Below are positions 12,588 through 25,114 of a stretch of 64,000 nucleotides of DNA, piece after piece. The notes beneath the pieces were generated by a model, which had not been told where the DNA came from, made no database searches, and was given only the letters and a program-made list of their open reading frames with translations. Source of the stretch: Sphaerosporella brunnea (Eukaryota > Ascomycota > Pezizomycetes > Pezizales > Pyronemataceae); the NCBI GenBank assembly GCA_008704415.1, contig VXIS01000002.1, forward strand, positions 124,001-188,000, given 5' to 3'. Position numbers and translations under genes: made by a program. Within the stretch, counting starts at the first letter, position 1; each line of letters opens with the position of its first letter.

Positions 12588-12642
12588 GCTGTTGCTGCTG
12601 CTGCTGTTGTTGTTGTGGTTGTGGTTGATGCTGTTGTTGTAT
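12588..12642. repeat. (TGC/TGT)n microsatellite
   Basis: Imperfect GCTGTTGCTGCTGCTGCTG..TTGTTGTTG array next to the upstream end of the ATG-depleted leader. The antisense frame reads Asn/Ser-rich, but nothing indicates a protein. Confidence 0.75.
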
Positions 12643-13117
12643 CCTGATCTATCTGGGGGAAACGCAGATAGGTCCATTACCGTCCGACGTCCGTGCTCTG
12701 CGGTTCTCGGCAACGTTAACACGGCTGTTGGGGACGGCTGGCCTTGGAGCAGGCCATGAGAAGTAGGTATGTAGAGCAGCAAATCACAGCTCAGCCGCCC
12801 AGCAGTAGCGGCCCGTCTAAAATGTCAGTGGGCGGCTGAAAGGTAAAGTGCGCGATGCAGTTTGTGGGTACTTCCTACTAGAGTAGTCAGTAGACCTCCC
12901 CCTCAACACCCGTCCAAAAGAAGAACACACGAAAGGCTGTCAACACTGAACACTCCAGAGTCCAGATGCTGAGATGGAGCCATCGAGCAAAAAAAAAAAA
13001 AAAAAAAAAAACGGCCACATAAAATGCGGATACATACATAACATACTTAACGTGGCCATGAGAAAGAAACTCCCTGCAGGCCCCCGCCGCCACAACCCAA
13101 CACCCATGCCCACACAA

Positions 13118-13174
13118 CTTGAACTGCTGCACCTGAACTGCAGTTGAACTGCACTTGAACTGCTGCACTTGAAC
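13118..13174. repeat. Short irregular TTGAACTGC array
   Basis: About five units of (C/T)TTGAACTGC, some extended by TGCAC, in alternating lengths, with a central AACTGCAGTT palindrome. Confidence 0.7.
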
Positions 13175-13896
13175 CGATCCTCCCGGTCTGTTACCGCATA
13201 TTCGGTACTGCCAATGGGAAGAAATCGAAAGCAATCGCCTTGCGAGGCTTGTCAGCCCATTACTCGATGATTCGGTCATTTCCCCGTCGTTGTTGCTGTT
13301 GAGCGCTCAGATCTGTACATCTCTGCCTGCCTAGCTGTCTGCCAGTTGTCAAGGTCGTCTCGGCCGCAGCGAAAACGAACAGGGAGCCGTCGTTCTGATG
13401 GGCGTGTATCACCATCATCACCTGCTATGCCATGGAAACAACGGCACATGTGGGCGTATCACAATACCCAATTTCATTCCTTACGCACGACGCACGACGC
13501 CCGATCGCGACGTGTTTCTCGAACTACTACACCCCTCGTTTCCACGGCGTTTCTCTCAATTGGCTCTGCCTCGGGGGCGAAGTCGTATCTGTGGGTCCGC
13601 CTTCAACGGGTCGGCCGCGATCAACAAAGTGCATACGAAGCCGGCTGGGTTATTTCGGTATGTACCTTTCCTACTTGAACGACGACGGTACAGTAGGTAA
13701 GTCGGTGTTCTTCGCTGTGGCAGGCGGAAAGAAGAGAGAAACGCGCCGCGGCGTGGACATCCGCTGCTGGTTCAGCAGGGGTTTCGGTGACACCGCAAGA
13801 TGTGATACATCGAGACTAGGAACTTTGGATCATACCTAGAGTGGGCACCTCGTCTAACTCTTTCTCTCAACGGTGGAATGACAGGAGGCGTAGTCA

Positions 13897-13942
13897 TACA
13901 TACATACATCCATCCCATCCATCCATCCATCCATCCATCCAT
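13897..13942. repeat. (CATA)n / (ATCC)n microsatellite
   Basis: Runs of CATACATACATAC followed by repeated ATCC units. The overlapping open frames reading His-Pro-Ser are by-products of the repeat. Confidence 0.85.
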
Positions 13943-16381
13943 ACGCCCGCTGTCTGCACGACATCCTACAGGTGCTCTAGTACTTGCTGCTGCCAGCAGC
14001 TGTTGCCACAAATTACATGCTTCCAAGGTCGCTGCCGAACCCATCAGAAACGCCCACGGGAATCGAAGCAAAGTAAAAATGGAGCTTTTGCAATCGATCC
14101 GAATGTATCTGAGATAAGCCGGGCCGATATCGATACCTCACCTATCGACAGACGCTCTATGACGAGTCCGCCGGAAGCCATCGCTCAAGAATCTCACGAT
14201 GCTCCCTTAGCCTCGCCAATTGCAAGCAGCTGCCTATTTGCAGCCGCACAGTGTGAACCGCACGCTCAGTTAGCTCTGTGGAACTGGTCGCAGTGGCTCC
14301 GTGCATGCGGCGGCTGGCGAAATCCACAACCCCTGCGCTCTGGATTTCAAGGGTTCACGCCAGATCCAGCCTGGTACGTATCTCGTCTGACACGGCTACC
14401 CGTCATGTCTTGCCTTTCGGTGGATGCACTGCAACAGGGTGGTGGATGTCAAAGCTTCTCGAGCAGCAGTTTTCATCCGAACCCATCTCAACCCACAGCT
14501 CTGCTTTCGCTGTCGATCTCTCAGATCAGGTCGCAAACTGCTGACAGCACCCTAAAAGACGCGTTCTGATCTTCCAATATATCAACACGCTAGTTTTAAT
14601 CTATCGCGTCAATAAACTGTGGCTTCCTTCCCCCTTCCGCCTCCGACCCGGCGGCCGTACAGTGCACACCAGTCAGGACTTGAATGCCTAATCATAAAAG
14701 CATCATGTCTGATGTGCGCGTTTAAGCAAATTCGTTCACCAAACATAAAATACACAAAATAACACTGAGGACCGGAGCAAGGGTCGTAGTGGTTGCGCGC
14801 ATGACTCCAGATTTTCGGAGCCCCTTGGGAAAATAATGTTGCACGCCCGCCCAGATAAAAAAAAAAAGAACCTACGGCCGCCGTTGACCTCGCTGCCACC
14901 TGTTGGATAAGCTCGCGTCTTTACATGCGCGACGTCCAATCCAGAAAGCGTGAGTGTACCTAGGCACTAAGGCCTTCCCCCGAGGCGCCGTCTCGAGGCT
15001 TTGCCGCACCAGCGAGCTCGCTCCGAAACCATAAGCCTCAAAGTTACACTCCATCTCGACCAACGGCAAGTCCATCTCACATCGGCCAATCGCTTGAGAT
15101 ATATCGCCGAGGACCTGTCGGCTGTGCAGCCTGTGCTTTAGGTGCCTTTAGAGTACGCGAAGAGGTTATACTTCCTTGTGAAGACTCAATCCGTCGGCAT
15201 GCATCTGGAGCTCACCGGCTATCGGTTGTATGTGGGCGACTTGCAATCAGCGTCGAGGAGTAACAGCCAACGAACGGTCATATTCTTTTCTTTCCTTTTT
15301 TCTATGGGCGGCAGCAGCTGAGATGTACAACCTCGCAAACGGATGAAACACCGCCCTTCGGGAACGTGGATAACGTTACGATTGGTCCATTTGACGGATC
15401 AGTCAGCCTCGCCGCTCACGGACATGTCTCAGTAGGGATTTTGATCCACGGGGTGGCTTTTGGAGATCCCCGCTGTAATGATCAGCATCTGCGCACTTAC
15501 AAAGGTGTGCACGGCCATGGAAAGCACCGTTCTTACGATCAACGCCGCGGAAAGTCAGAAGGAAAAAATGTATGTACGAGAGCGTATCCGTTAACCTTGC
15601 CAAAGAGATGTGCCTCTAAGAGTCTAAGTTGGCCATTCAGTTGGTCTGGAACAATTCGAAGCACGCAATGGTGTGTATGCGCGCGTCGGATTTACCTTCC
15701 GCATCCAGTCCCACATACAGATTTTGTCCTCAAAGAAACAAGGCTTGGACAGCACACATCTCGGGCCTCAGCGCTCAGCCCTGGCACAACCTTAGAAAGA
15801 ATCAAACTGTTTAATTCGCGGCAGCAGATAAGCAGGGTGGGCAAGATTGCGCAACGGCGTGAAGATTCCAGAAAGGGTTTTGTGTGCATCGCGGTCTGCG
15901 GTAGGCTGACCACATCTTGTTTGTGGACCTGCCATCAATGCCATCGCCTCGCATCTCAACTTCCTCTTGACGGCTTCACACACAAAGAATTTGGATTGAT
16001 TGATTTTCATCATTACATCTCGAAGAAGAGTATGCACGATAAGTCCCCACTGCAGTCTTCAAATAACGAATTGCAATCAGAATTGTTGATATCTTTCGGC
16101 AGCGTTCTTCAAAATTCTTTTCTTCCCGTTGGAATTGCCGTACGCGTCGGCTGTAAAGATCCTGGCTCGACGATGGTTGAAATAAACTTCATTCGCTTCC
16201 GGACACAGCTGCATGTCGTGGGGGTTTCGAAGTTCACGATCAAAGACCAATTCCTCTGATTCCCGAGGCGGACCGCCGTAGGGCCAGTCCGTTATCGTTT
16301 ATTTTGGAATCAATAACGATATCCGCACGCCGGGCTTGGTCTTTCTGCTGTTTGGTTGCCTGTCTGACGCTTGCTGCCCTG

Positions 16382-16697
16382 TTATCTTCTGGGGTCGACG
16401 CTGCAAAGTTTCCTCTCCGGGGGTGGCGGCGGCACACGCTTCCCATATTGCCGACTTGATGAGGCTGATGCTCCTGCGCGGTGAAGAAAATTTTCGACAT
16501 GATCTGCACGAAGCTCTATCCATACGGCGGCTTGCTATGGCGAGATACTTACCTGGTGGGCGTCTGGCATTGAAAATCTGGACCTCACCGCCGGACAAGA
16601 GATGCGCTGGCATATTGTACGACACCGATATTGGGTTGATCTTGTGAGAATCGCTGTTTCCCCTGGCAAAAAGTTTCCGAAGTATCATGGTGCTCAT
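16382..16697 (-). CDS. Possible small spliced gene, unknown function (weak)
   Basis: An ATG at 16697 opens 48 codons that end at a consensus donor, CACCAG|GTAAGT (16553/16552). A 79-nt gap follows to ACCGCGCAG|GA (16473), and phase is kept to a TAA at 16382, giving 78 aa with a PPPPPE stretch. No domain is recognised. Support is limited to the perfect donor and matched phase. It lies about 40 bp from the small inverted-repeat element at 16738-16857. It may be chance. Confidence 0.25.
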
Positions 16698-16737
16698 TTT
16701 ATTCAGCTTGGAAACATAGGTATATTAGACCTCCGTA

Positions 16738-16857
16738 ACAGGAAGTCATTTTTCTGGGTTTAGTTGCCCAGTCCCCGATAAAAGTCATGCTGACAGGTGC
16801 AGAAGTCAACCAAACTTGGAAGACCTGTCAGCTCTGTTCAGAAAAATGACTTCCTGT
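16738..16857. mobile_element. Short TA-flanked inverted-repeat element (120 bp)
   Basis: ACAGGAAGTCATTTTTCTG (16738-16756) is perfectly complementary to 16839-16857, and both ends are flanked by TA. An inner inverted pair, CTGACAGGT / ACCTGTCAG, is nested inside. There is no coding capacity. It could fold into a long hairpin. The terminal sequence differs from that of copies A-C. Confidence 0.75.
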
Positions 16858-18128
16858 TATGGAGGGCGAATTCACTCTATTGCGCAGTCAGCGCGGCGGC
16901 CTACAGAAACCCACACTCTGCAGGGACCTTGCGAGTCCCATTTGAAATCGAGGGCATATGTCGGAGTACAACGTCACTTTTGCTTCTTCGACTTCAGGAA
17001 GAAACGAAACGACTTTTGCCGCACGTGGAAAACATGTACGCTTGGTCAGGTGGCCGGCGGTGACGACTCCTTCCAAAAATGTGTATAGACGGCCGCCCAA
17101 GGTCTTTTTACCGGTCATATTTAGCCAGCCTTCTGCCTGCGGAACAAGCGACAGACGAATCAGAGGCAAACTACTTCAGGGCGCACAAACTTGACATGCA
17201 GGTTCATGCACAACTGCATGTTTGCCGGGGAACAGAGCATGGGTGTGCGCAGCCCACTCACGCGGCAACCCACTTAAATAAATCGCTCAGGAAAAATGTG
17301 TTGAAGGCTCTGCATTTTGAGGCAACTAAAACTGAAACAACTGAAGCTGACTTTTTTCTTTCTTTGATCTCAGTGAGCCATGCATACAAGCACTGTGCGG
17401 CAGCACGCGGTGGAGCCCCGGGGAAGGCGGCGGTTGCGATGCAGACTTGCGTTGATGCACACACCACAGCCCGCCGTTACCGCCGCCGTGCCCATACCCT
17501 GCATCTGTTCTGCACTGCATAACCAAGCAATCCGAGGATGGCATCCAAAGTGATTCCGTGACGTCACGATCGGCTGACAGTGATCTTCAGGGAGGGCACG
17601 TTTCCCCGACGCGTTGTGAAGGTCTCACCTCAGAACGAAGTCAGGAGGGTGTGTGAGAACGTGTGCTCAAGCGAAGCTCCTTTAGTTAGTTCCTTTAGTC
17701 CCTTATCGATACGGGATGTTATCAGACCCTTTGTGCCCTGCATCTTATCGAAAAGCGCGCCCCTCTGTGAGCCGCATTGACGTCAATATCTTTCGGAGTT
17801 ACAATACAGCTAATCGCCCTGTCTTCAGGCGAGATTCCGGGTGAGATGCCCATAGGACGAGACTATCTCGATTTTTAGTCTCCTAAAGTCAGACCGAGTG
17901 ATTCCCAGTGCATTACCGACGGGCTGAATCCAGGATCAAGGCCAATGTCTCAAGCTTAAGCAGCAGTGAGATGAGGTATTTCGAGACCGGTCTCGAGATG
18001 GCGTTAGAGTGGAATGGCTGTGGAGAGGCTTGCATTGGAGACATCGATGTGGCACATTGCTGTTCGAAACGCACTCCGATTGAGGTAACGAATTCGAAGC
18101 CCCTATGGAAGCGGTGGAAAACCGCAGC

Positions 18129-18147
18129 TTTTTTTTTTTTTTTTTTT
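18129..18147. repeat. Poly-T tract
   Basis: Nineteen consecutive T in the gene-poor region, with no gene context. Confidence 0.8.
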
Positions 18148-20736
18148 AACTATCGCACCTTATCGACAACAGCTCTCCTTGAGCCGCATCTGTACCATTC
18201 ATATAAAGTCACCAATCGCCCATGTCCGGACGCCATGAGATGCACATGTGCGTGCGTTGGAAGATGCAAGATGAGTATTAGCGGGAGTTTCTTTGTTTTT
18301 TCTTCTCTTATTTTCTTTTTTATTTTGGACTGCAGAATGACGGAAGTTGCTATGTCTCAATCTTTGCACGCATCTGCAGTTTGATGTCGAGTGAGAAAAA
18401 ACGTGGAATTGGGAAGATCTAGAGTGAGGTGAGTGCATTTGGAGGGGTGAAGGAGCTGATGGCTGCTCGTGTCATACAAACGACGGACGACGTGTTTTTT
18501 CCTCGCCGCCGCTTAAGAAAGACGCAGTCTGATATCATTTACCGCGACTGCTTGAGCCCTGCAACGCATGCTTGCATACATAGACACCCCGGCCGGCTGA
18601 CAGGCCTCAGGAGTATGTATGTTGGGGGAGGGTAGGTAGATCGCTTTCGTCCCAGGAGCCCTCGTTTTTGTGGATTCTGGAACTGACTGCTTCGAGCGGG
18701 GTATCTACCAGATCCTCGACCACGTCGGGGGTTTTTTTTTTCAAGCTGTCACCTCCTGCATGCACGTGAACGAAATAGATTTTTTCTCTCCGCATTTTGT
18801 GGATGACGACATTTTTCTGGAAACGCGAAGGGGGAGGGTCACAGGAATTTGGAAATGTGAGTGAGAACTATGATCTTCTCATGGCTGGATGCTAAGTTAG
18901 TTAGCGAGAATTATGGACGCCGGCGCAGAACTAGGTACTGTACTGTGGGGAGCTAACGGGGTAGGTAGTCTATCCTACCTAGAGAAAACCCTACTAACAG
19001 TTTGCCACTAAGTATATTCAATAGTTCATCGGGTACCAACATCAAATCTTCAGCAAAAATCGAGTGAGATCGCATGCAAACACAAAGACTGTGGCCACAC
19101 ACCGGAATATCTCTAATCCGTTTCCAGATACGTACACATACACATGTATACTGGACATACCAAGGTACATATATTGAGACCGGACGGCTACCGCTTATCT
19201 CAAACTACATACATGTCACGATCTGGTATACTTTTTCCAGATCTTCACACTATGTACTCTACGCAACATCCGCCACAGCTGCAATATATCGGCCAGATCG
19301 CCTGCATCGAGCGGTAAGTATACCTTATCGACACTTGCCCCTGGCTCCTGGAACGGAATTGCTCGGATCGTATCGTGGGCGGAAATCGTGGTTTGTGGGG
19401 GCTGACAGCTTGCGGCTGGAATGGCTTGTGTTACGCCGAGATCTGAGGGGCGAGTCAGTTTCGGTGACTGGTCCGCGGTTTTTGTGACCGGTACGAAATG
19501 ACGGCCGTGAGGTAGTTAGGAGCTAGTGGAGGTCTGGACGGCTCCCGACGTCTCGTACGTGCGAGATAGCGATTTTGTGACAGTTGTTGGCCTCAGGGAC
19601 GTAGTTGCAAGTGATGAGAGTTGTCAATCAGACGCGTGACCGACTGCAGGCCTGGTTTTCACATCTGTTCTAGGAGTCGATTGAGTGTAGGGTCAATGAC
19701 CGTCACTTTAGTGCTGTGACCGTGACGACAAAATCTGTACCGAGAGGTGTGGCCCAGTGCTGTCAGTTGCCGACCTATCAGCCAGCTCAGAACTGGATGG
19801 GTTTGTGACCGAAGCGGCTGTACTAACCATTTAACTAACCAAGCTGTGAATAAAGGTCTCCTTCAGGTACCGGCTCTCCGATGAGTGATCACCTGTGAAA
19901 CTCACCCTGACAGTTCACCGCCTGTCACTAACCTTCCCTACAGGCCCGCAGATGGCCGCGTGTCTATAACCGTATGTATAGCCATGCTTCTAGCTCCAAT
20001 GGGCTACCTTGGCGGTCGGGCTTGGCTGTTTGGCTGCCTGCTGGGCTGAATGGCTGCCAGAGGTGAATAGCTGTGGCTTCCCTCAGCAATACCATCAAAA
20101 AAGCACCAAGTGGCAATGGTGGATATATGACTTCACTCTTGTAAGCCATTTCGGGGATGTTCAACCAGAAGGGTGCAGTGTGTGTACAAGCCAGGTCACT
20201 CACGCGATGCGCCATTCGGCCAGGCTGTTTTGGGCCGCCTACTGACAACCTTGCATATATCCCAATCCCTCTGGCTCAACACAGCTTACTGAATGCATCG
20301 CGCAGTTGGATCGCCACCCCACCCAACTCCCGAGCCCCGCCGGCTAGTTGAATTGTTGGTTCAAGGCCTTGTGTTAGTACTTATGTATGCTTCGAAACAG
20401 CTTAAGCTTACTGACCACATCACACATCGGTTTGAGGACGCCGTCCAGTACATACCGCGGACGAGTCCCTCCACCGGGTGTTAGAGGACAGAAATTCTGC
20501 CGAACTCTCTAGTAGTAATACGCTTTACCGGTGTTTGACATGGCAAACGTGTTTTTATAAATATATATTTTCGTGAGTTTATTTATTCGACAATCTGCAC
20601 ATTACAAACTATAAGCAAGTACTTCAGTCTTGATCCCTCGCAACGCCTCACCACCAAACCAATGCTAAGCGCAAAGTATGCATACAAAGGAAATTCCATC
20701 TCAAAAAAGTCAAAAAAAACTCCGGTATCTAGCACT

Positions 20737-22597
20737 CTAGACAACCTTGTCGAGATGTTCTACCGCTCCAGGCCTTTCTTGACTCAATCTATACTCATCT
20801 TTGTCGGTAACAGGAGTCCCGCTGCCCGAGGCTCCGGCACTTCCTTCTACATCACTCGCAGGGGTGCTGCTTCCACGAGACTTGACGTTTGTCTTCCACG
20901 CGGGGACTCGCTGTTCGAACATGTCCTGGACTTCCTCAAGAGTCTTTCCGGCCGTCTCAGGGAAGAGGAAGAAGACGTGCAAGGTCATCGCCAGACAGAA
21001 AGTTCCGAAGATAATGTAGACTTTCCACTGAATGTTCTGGAAGGCGGGAGGAACGAAGTACCCGAGGGCAAAGTTAAAGATCTAACGTTGTCAGTGTCTT
21101 TCGGTGGGAGCACAATATTGAGATCATGGGGTCGTACCCAGTTGCAGCAAGTAGCGAGAGCCATTGCCTTGCCGCGAGTCCGCAAAGTAAACAACTCTGG
21201 CGGGTAGATCCAGGCTGCCGGGCCCCACGTGGCGGCAAAGGAGGCGACGAAGAGATACGAAGACGCAATAAGCATTTTGCTAGCAGGGCCGTGCACGATC
21301 CAGCTGGCGGCAGGAATTCCATCAATACCGCCAGGAGGAGCAGCGTGTCCATAGCTCGCCATGACACCGGCGTTGATAAAGAGCCAGATCATCATGAGGG
21401 TTGAGCCGGCGAGAAAGACCGGACGACGGCCAATTTTGTCAACAAAGTAGAGAGCCGGAATAGTCATCACGAAGTTGATTATGTATTGAATCGAGGAAGA
21501 CAGGAGAACCGTGGAGCCGGTGAGACCGGCCATCTTAAAGATGTAGGTAATGTAGTACATCTGGTTTCTATTAGCTCCCGTACTGACCAAAGGTCAAAGA
21601 AATACCAACCATGACGTTCATACCGGTCAGCTGGGACCAGATTTGAGCGAACACGCCAATGTGGGTACGCATAAGCATAGGCCCTCCCTGGAAAAGTTCC
21701 CAGACAGTCGCATCCGAGTTGTTCTTCTCCAAAGCCACCATGGAACGGATGTCCTCCATCTCCTTTTTGACGTGGGGGTGGTTCCGATCGCCTTTTCCGT
21801 GAAGCAAAGCAAGAACATCTTCTGCCTCCTCCCAACGGCCTTTGCGGGCTAGCCAACGGGGAGAGCGGGGAATGAACATGCAACCAAAGAAAAGAATTGC
21901 GGCCGGAATCATCTGCACACCCCATGGGATACGGAAAGACTTGGTACCCGCCAGGTAGCTGCAGCCGAAGGCAATGTAGAACATGACCATGATTCCCATG
22001 GTAACAGCCCATTGCTGGCAACCCACAAGTCGGCCTCGGATTTCTGGCAACGCAACCTCGGTAATGTAGACCGGAACTTGGGCGCTGCAGTTACCAACAG
22101 CAAGACCTGTAACCGCGGGTTAGACATAGACTGTACCAGTGTTCGAATATTAGGAACTTACCGTTAACAAATCGTCCGACAATCAGCATACCAACATTCT
22201 GGGATGCACAGGAGAGGGTACATCCACAAAGCCTGCGGTACTATTAGCATTGAAGATACAGAGAGCTATTGAACACTAGATACCAGGTCAATGCTCCGAT
22301 TTGGATAGAATATTTCCGTCCCAATCTATCAGACAGAAAACCAGAAAGGATGGAGCCCACGAAAGCACCACCGGGCATGGCCGAGATAATACCACCTTGC
22401 ACATCTGATGGAATGGTATCTCCGAAGTAGTATTCGCGGTACTGGTCGGTTCCAATCACGGCGGACATCGCAGAAATATCAAATCCGAAAAGGCCACCTA
22501 GTTTTCCATCAGCTTTGAAAACAAAAATCCGGTTGGTTAACCTACCGCCTATCACGGCGATGGCGGTGATACAGTAAATGTTGCTGATGGTATACAT
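20737..22597 (-). CDS. MFS monosaccharide (hexose) transporter
   Basis: Proton-coupled sugar porter of the plasma membrane, about 12 membrane spans. Six exons: 22597-22546, 22497-22284, 22232-22162, 22106-21610, 21560-21138 and 21081-20737. All phases fit and give 533 aa. Family motifs are GGGLFGFDIS in the first span, FLSDRLGRKYS, VNGLAVGN, LPEIRGRLVG, PRSPRWLARKGR, QLTGMNVMMYYI, VDKIGRRPVF and PETAGKTLEE. The start lies just before the first span, as in related hexose transporters. The fourth intron uses an unusual GTTGGT donor (21609), but only this splice makes GMNVM-MYYI. The first intron is 48 nt with no in-frame stop. The substrate cannot be fixed from sequence. The cytoplasmic tail is Ser/Gly-rich. 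Confidence 0.9.
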
Positions 22598-24582
22598 GGT
22601 CGCTAATTGAGTGTGTACTGTGACAGCGTTTCACTCTCCAAAGGAGTGGGGTTTTAAAGCTTTTTGTGAGGTCGGTGGCAGCACAGCCTCAAATTGTCAT
22701 GACACAATAGACTGGCTGGATGCTCTGTTTCGGGCTCACGGGTTTCGTGAATATTCTCAGCTTTGGCTCGTGAGGGCGGGGTGTGGGGGATGCTGTTCCT
22801 GGAGAGGGAGTTGCGATTCCTGACAGAGGGAATCGTACGAAGTATATACCCCATGGGAAACAAGGTCCGCAGGAGTTGTTTTTTTGCGGTGGCATTGAGC
22901 GAGGAGTCCGGGGCTCCACCGCCGTGGAATTTTCCGTCATTTCGGCTCGCAGTTGTCTCCGGGCACCTCGGAAGACTGTCATCGGTGGTCATAGCTTTTT
23001 AGCTTTTCCTGACATCATGGCAACGGTACAGCATATTGACCGCTTCGCGTGGCCGCTTCAGACCCCGGGCCGCGGAGGACCCATGAGGTCTAGGAGAAGC
23101 GGAGCCCCCGTTTAGGGATCTGGCGACCGGTAGCAACTCACGATTGCGGGCCAGCTGCCTTTGTCGGACCTTGCGGCAGCACCTACGGCAATGTTTGTTG
23201 AAGAAGTCTGTATTAATCTCACGACTCGCCCTGTATCAGTGGAGTGAGGAGTCGAGCGGTTAAAACTTGATATCGATATATCCATCCACGAGATTGTTGT
23301 GTATTGTGAAAAAAAGACACTCTTCGCCCCCTCCCCACTTGCTTGTGTACTCACCACTAACGATGGAAACCTCCTTAGATGTCTCGCGACTAGTAGTTGA
23401 CACAAACGCACTATTTAGTACCTACGCTATTCAGATATCACAACGAGCAAGTGCGGTACGCCGGCACTCGCCCTAGAACACACGTAGAATCCCGCCATAA
23501 ATCTCTTCATCGGGCCCGCCACTTCTTCTGCAGCGGACTTCTTGCCGTTGAGAAGCACCCTACCTCTCAGTCCCCGATCTAAAGTCCACCAGAGATCCCG
23601 CCACGCCATCCCGCCACACTTGAGTTCTCTCTTGTGCATCTCACGATGCCCCTTCCATAACGGGATGGATCGAGTGATTCCTTGTGCACCGCCCGCCGGA
23701 ACGCTGTGAGTTAGCGGCATTGTGGCCTCCGGCAAGATACCGCAACGTGAGCTGCCGCTCGCACGCTCACTGTTCAGTTATGTATGTTGCATGCTCACTG
23801 CTAACTCTCCGAAACATCCGAGTCAACGCCCGTCCCGCGGCTTCCCTGTCGAACCCTTGTTGAAACCCGCCGCGGTCAGCACTAAAGAGAAGTTTATCTC
23901 GGCCTCATTCTCTACTGGACCATTCTCCATCCAGCAGGTCGCAAACACGAATTTCACCTGAGGTCGCCGTGGGATGGTTGCGGGTTAACGTTTTTCCGGC
24001 TGTGGTCGTGGGACAATAATCAGGAGATTGTTGCGGACACTCAGCTCAGCTCACGGAACCGATGCGCAATCTCCAGCTTCGAGGATGCGGAGAACGGCGG
24101 GGAAGAAAGAGGGGAAGACGAGGATAAAGCGGGATATTATCTTTGGATGATCATTCATATGGAAACTATGGAGAATTGGTGGAGGCGACAGGAAAGAATA
24201 CCGGTGCTGGGTATCAAGGCTGGGATCGACGTCCCTTTTTCGAAATTCTTTTCAGCAAGGATTGTATACATCTCATGATAGGCTTTGTCGACCGAATCTC
24301 ATAAAAATTTTCTCTGCCAACGATCCCCATCACAGTCGCACGACCAGGCAGCAACACACGACTATTACACGCTGCAATCCCACTGGATATATCGCACTAC
24401 ATACCTGCAACTCCGCAAGGCCGCCCCACGATACCTACCCCAGGGGATTCGCACACTGCAAATGGCCCCACTCCTCAGGGCAGTGCGGGGTTCTGCAACT
24501 CCGCTAGGACTGAGACTTCGACCACAGAACTCTCAGTTTGATTTGCTACAGAGCTTCGCTAGGAGAAAATAGGTCTTAGGTA
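22598..24582. other. Intergenic region upstream of the sugar transporter
   Basis: No convincing coding sequence. It contains the transporter's promoter by position. Open frames at 22611-23115 and 23722-23961 show no motif. The right border is the TA (24581-24582) flanking MITE-like copy B. Confidence 0.4.
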
Positions 24583-24936
24583 CCGTATTATTCCGGTACG
24601 ATGAGAATTGCCGGCTCCGAAGTCAATCTTTTCTAAGTAGCAAATGTACTATGTTTGGAAACATGACACCGCCGGCGAATCTTATGTGACGGCGACAACA
24701 CTATCTAAGGAGGCGACAATGGCTGGGCGCGGTATGGTTGAGGACACCTATGTACTCAACTCTAATTCTCACGGCCGCCTTGTGTCTCCGTCGTACCGCG
24801 ACGTCTCCAGTGCCCGCCTCTCTTGGCCATCAATCAAGATTCGCCGGCGGCGTCATGTTTCCATACATAGTACGTTTGCTACTTAGAAAAGATTGACTTC
24901 GGCGCCGGCAATTCTCATCGTACCGGAATAATACGG
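24583..24936. mobile_element. MITE-like element, copy B (354 bp, TA-flanked)
   Basis: Starts CCGTATTATTCCGG and ends with its inverse complement, flanked by TA at 24581-24582 and 24937-24938. The terminal inverted repeats run about 100 bp with only a few mismatches, through GAGAATTGCCGGC-CCGAAGTCAATC and on to CGCCGGCGAATCTT. The outer 14 bp and the GCCGGCGCCGAAGT block match copy A, but the inner part is unrelated to A and C. No transposase. It lies about 180 bp upstream of the damaged MFS gene. Confidence 0.85.
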
Positions 24937-25114
24937 TAGCTGTCAGCCTCTAGGGCTTTGTCTTTTAGAAGGTTGGTCGGCTCGCTGAGATTTACTTTGG
25001 TTTGAACTTGGTCCCAGAAAAAGGCCAGTTCTCTCTGAGTTTATTCCTCTCGGGCACAATGACTTCACCTTGGTTCCCTCATTCTCTTCACAACATCCGC
25101 CCGCCCAACAGAAC

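Larger units (their letters stand above)
11160..12673 (-). promoter_or_regulatory. Long ATG-depleted leader/promoter of the C2H2 factor gene
   Basis: Read on the gene's own strand, these 1.5 kb contain a single ATG (11453-11451), while the opposite strand holds about sixteen. Such strand asymmetry is expected for a long 5' leader selected against upstream start codons. The lone ATG could lie in a leader intron. Three C-runs (G-runs on the plus strand) fall inside it. The transcript start itself is not visible. Confidence 0.5.
12674..20736. other. Gene-poor 8-kb region
   Basis: No recognisable protein family on either strand. It holds microsatellites (poly-A 12989-13011, TTGAACTGC array 13118-13174, ATCC array 13897-13942, poly-T 18129-18147), one small inverted-repeat element (16738-16857), one weak spliced-gene candidate (16382-16697) and a TGAC-rich patch (19460-19930). 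The longest open frame (15366-16259 plus) starts with GTG and has no motif. The right end (20520-20736) is the 3' flank of the sugar transporter. Confidence 0.6.

Noticed and set aside
13841..14569. 242-codon plus-strand frame
   Set aside because: Its start runs through an ATCC microsatellite and the rest has no recognisable features.
15366..16259. 297-codon plus-strand frame in the gene-poor region
   Set aside because: Begins with GTG, random-looking composition, no domain, no splice or promoter context.
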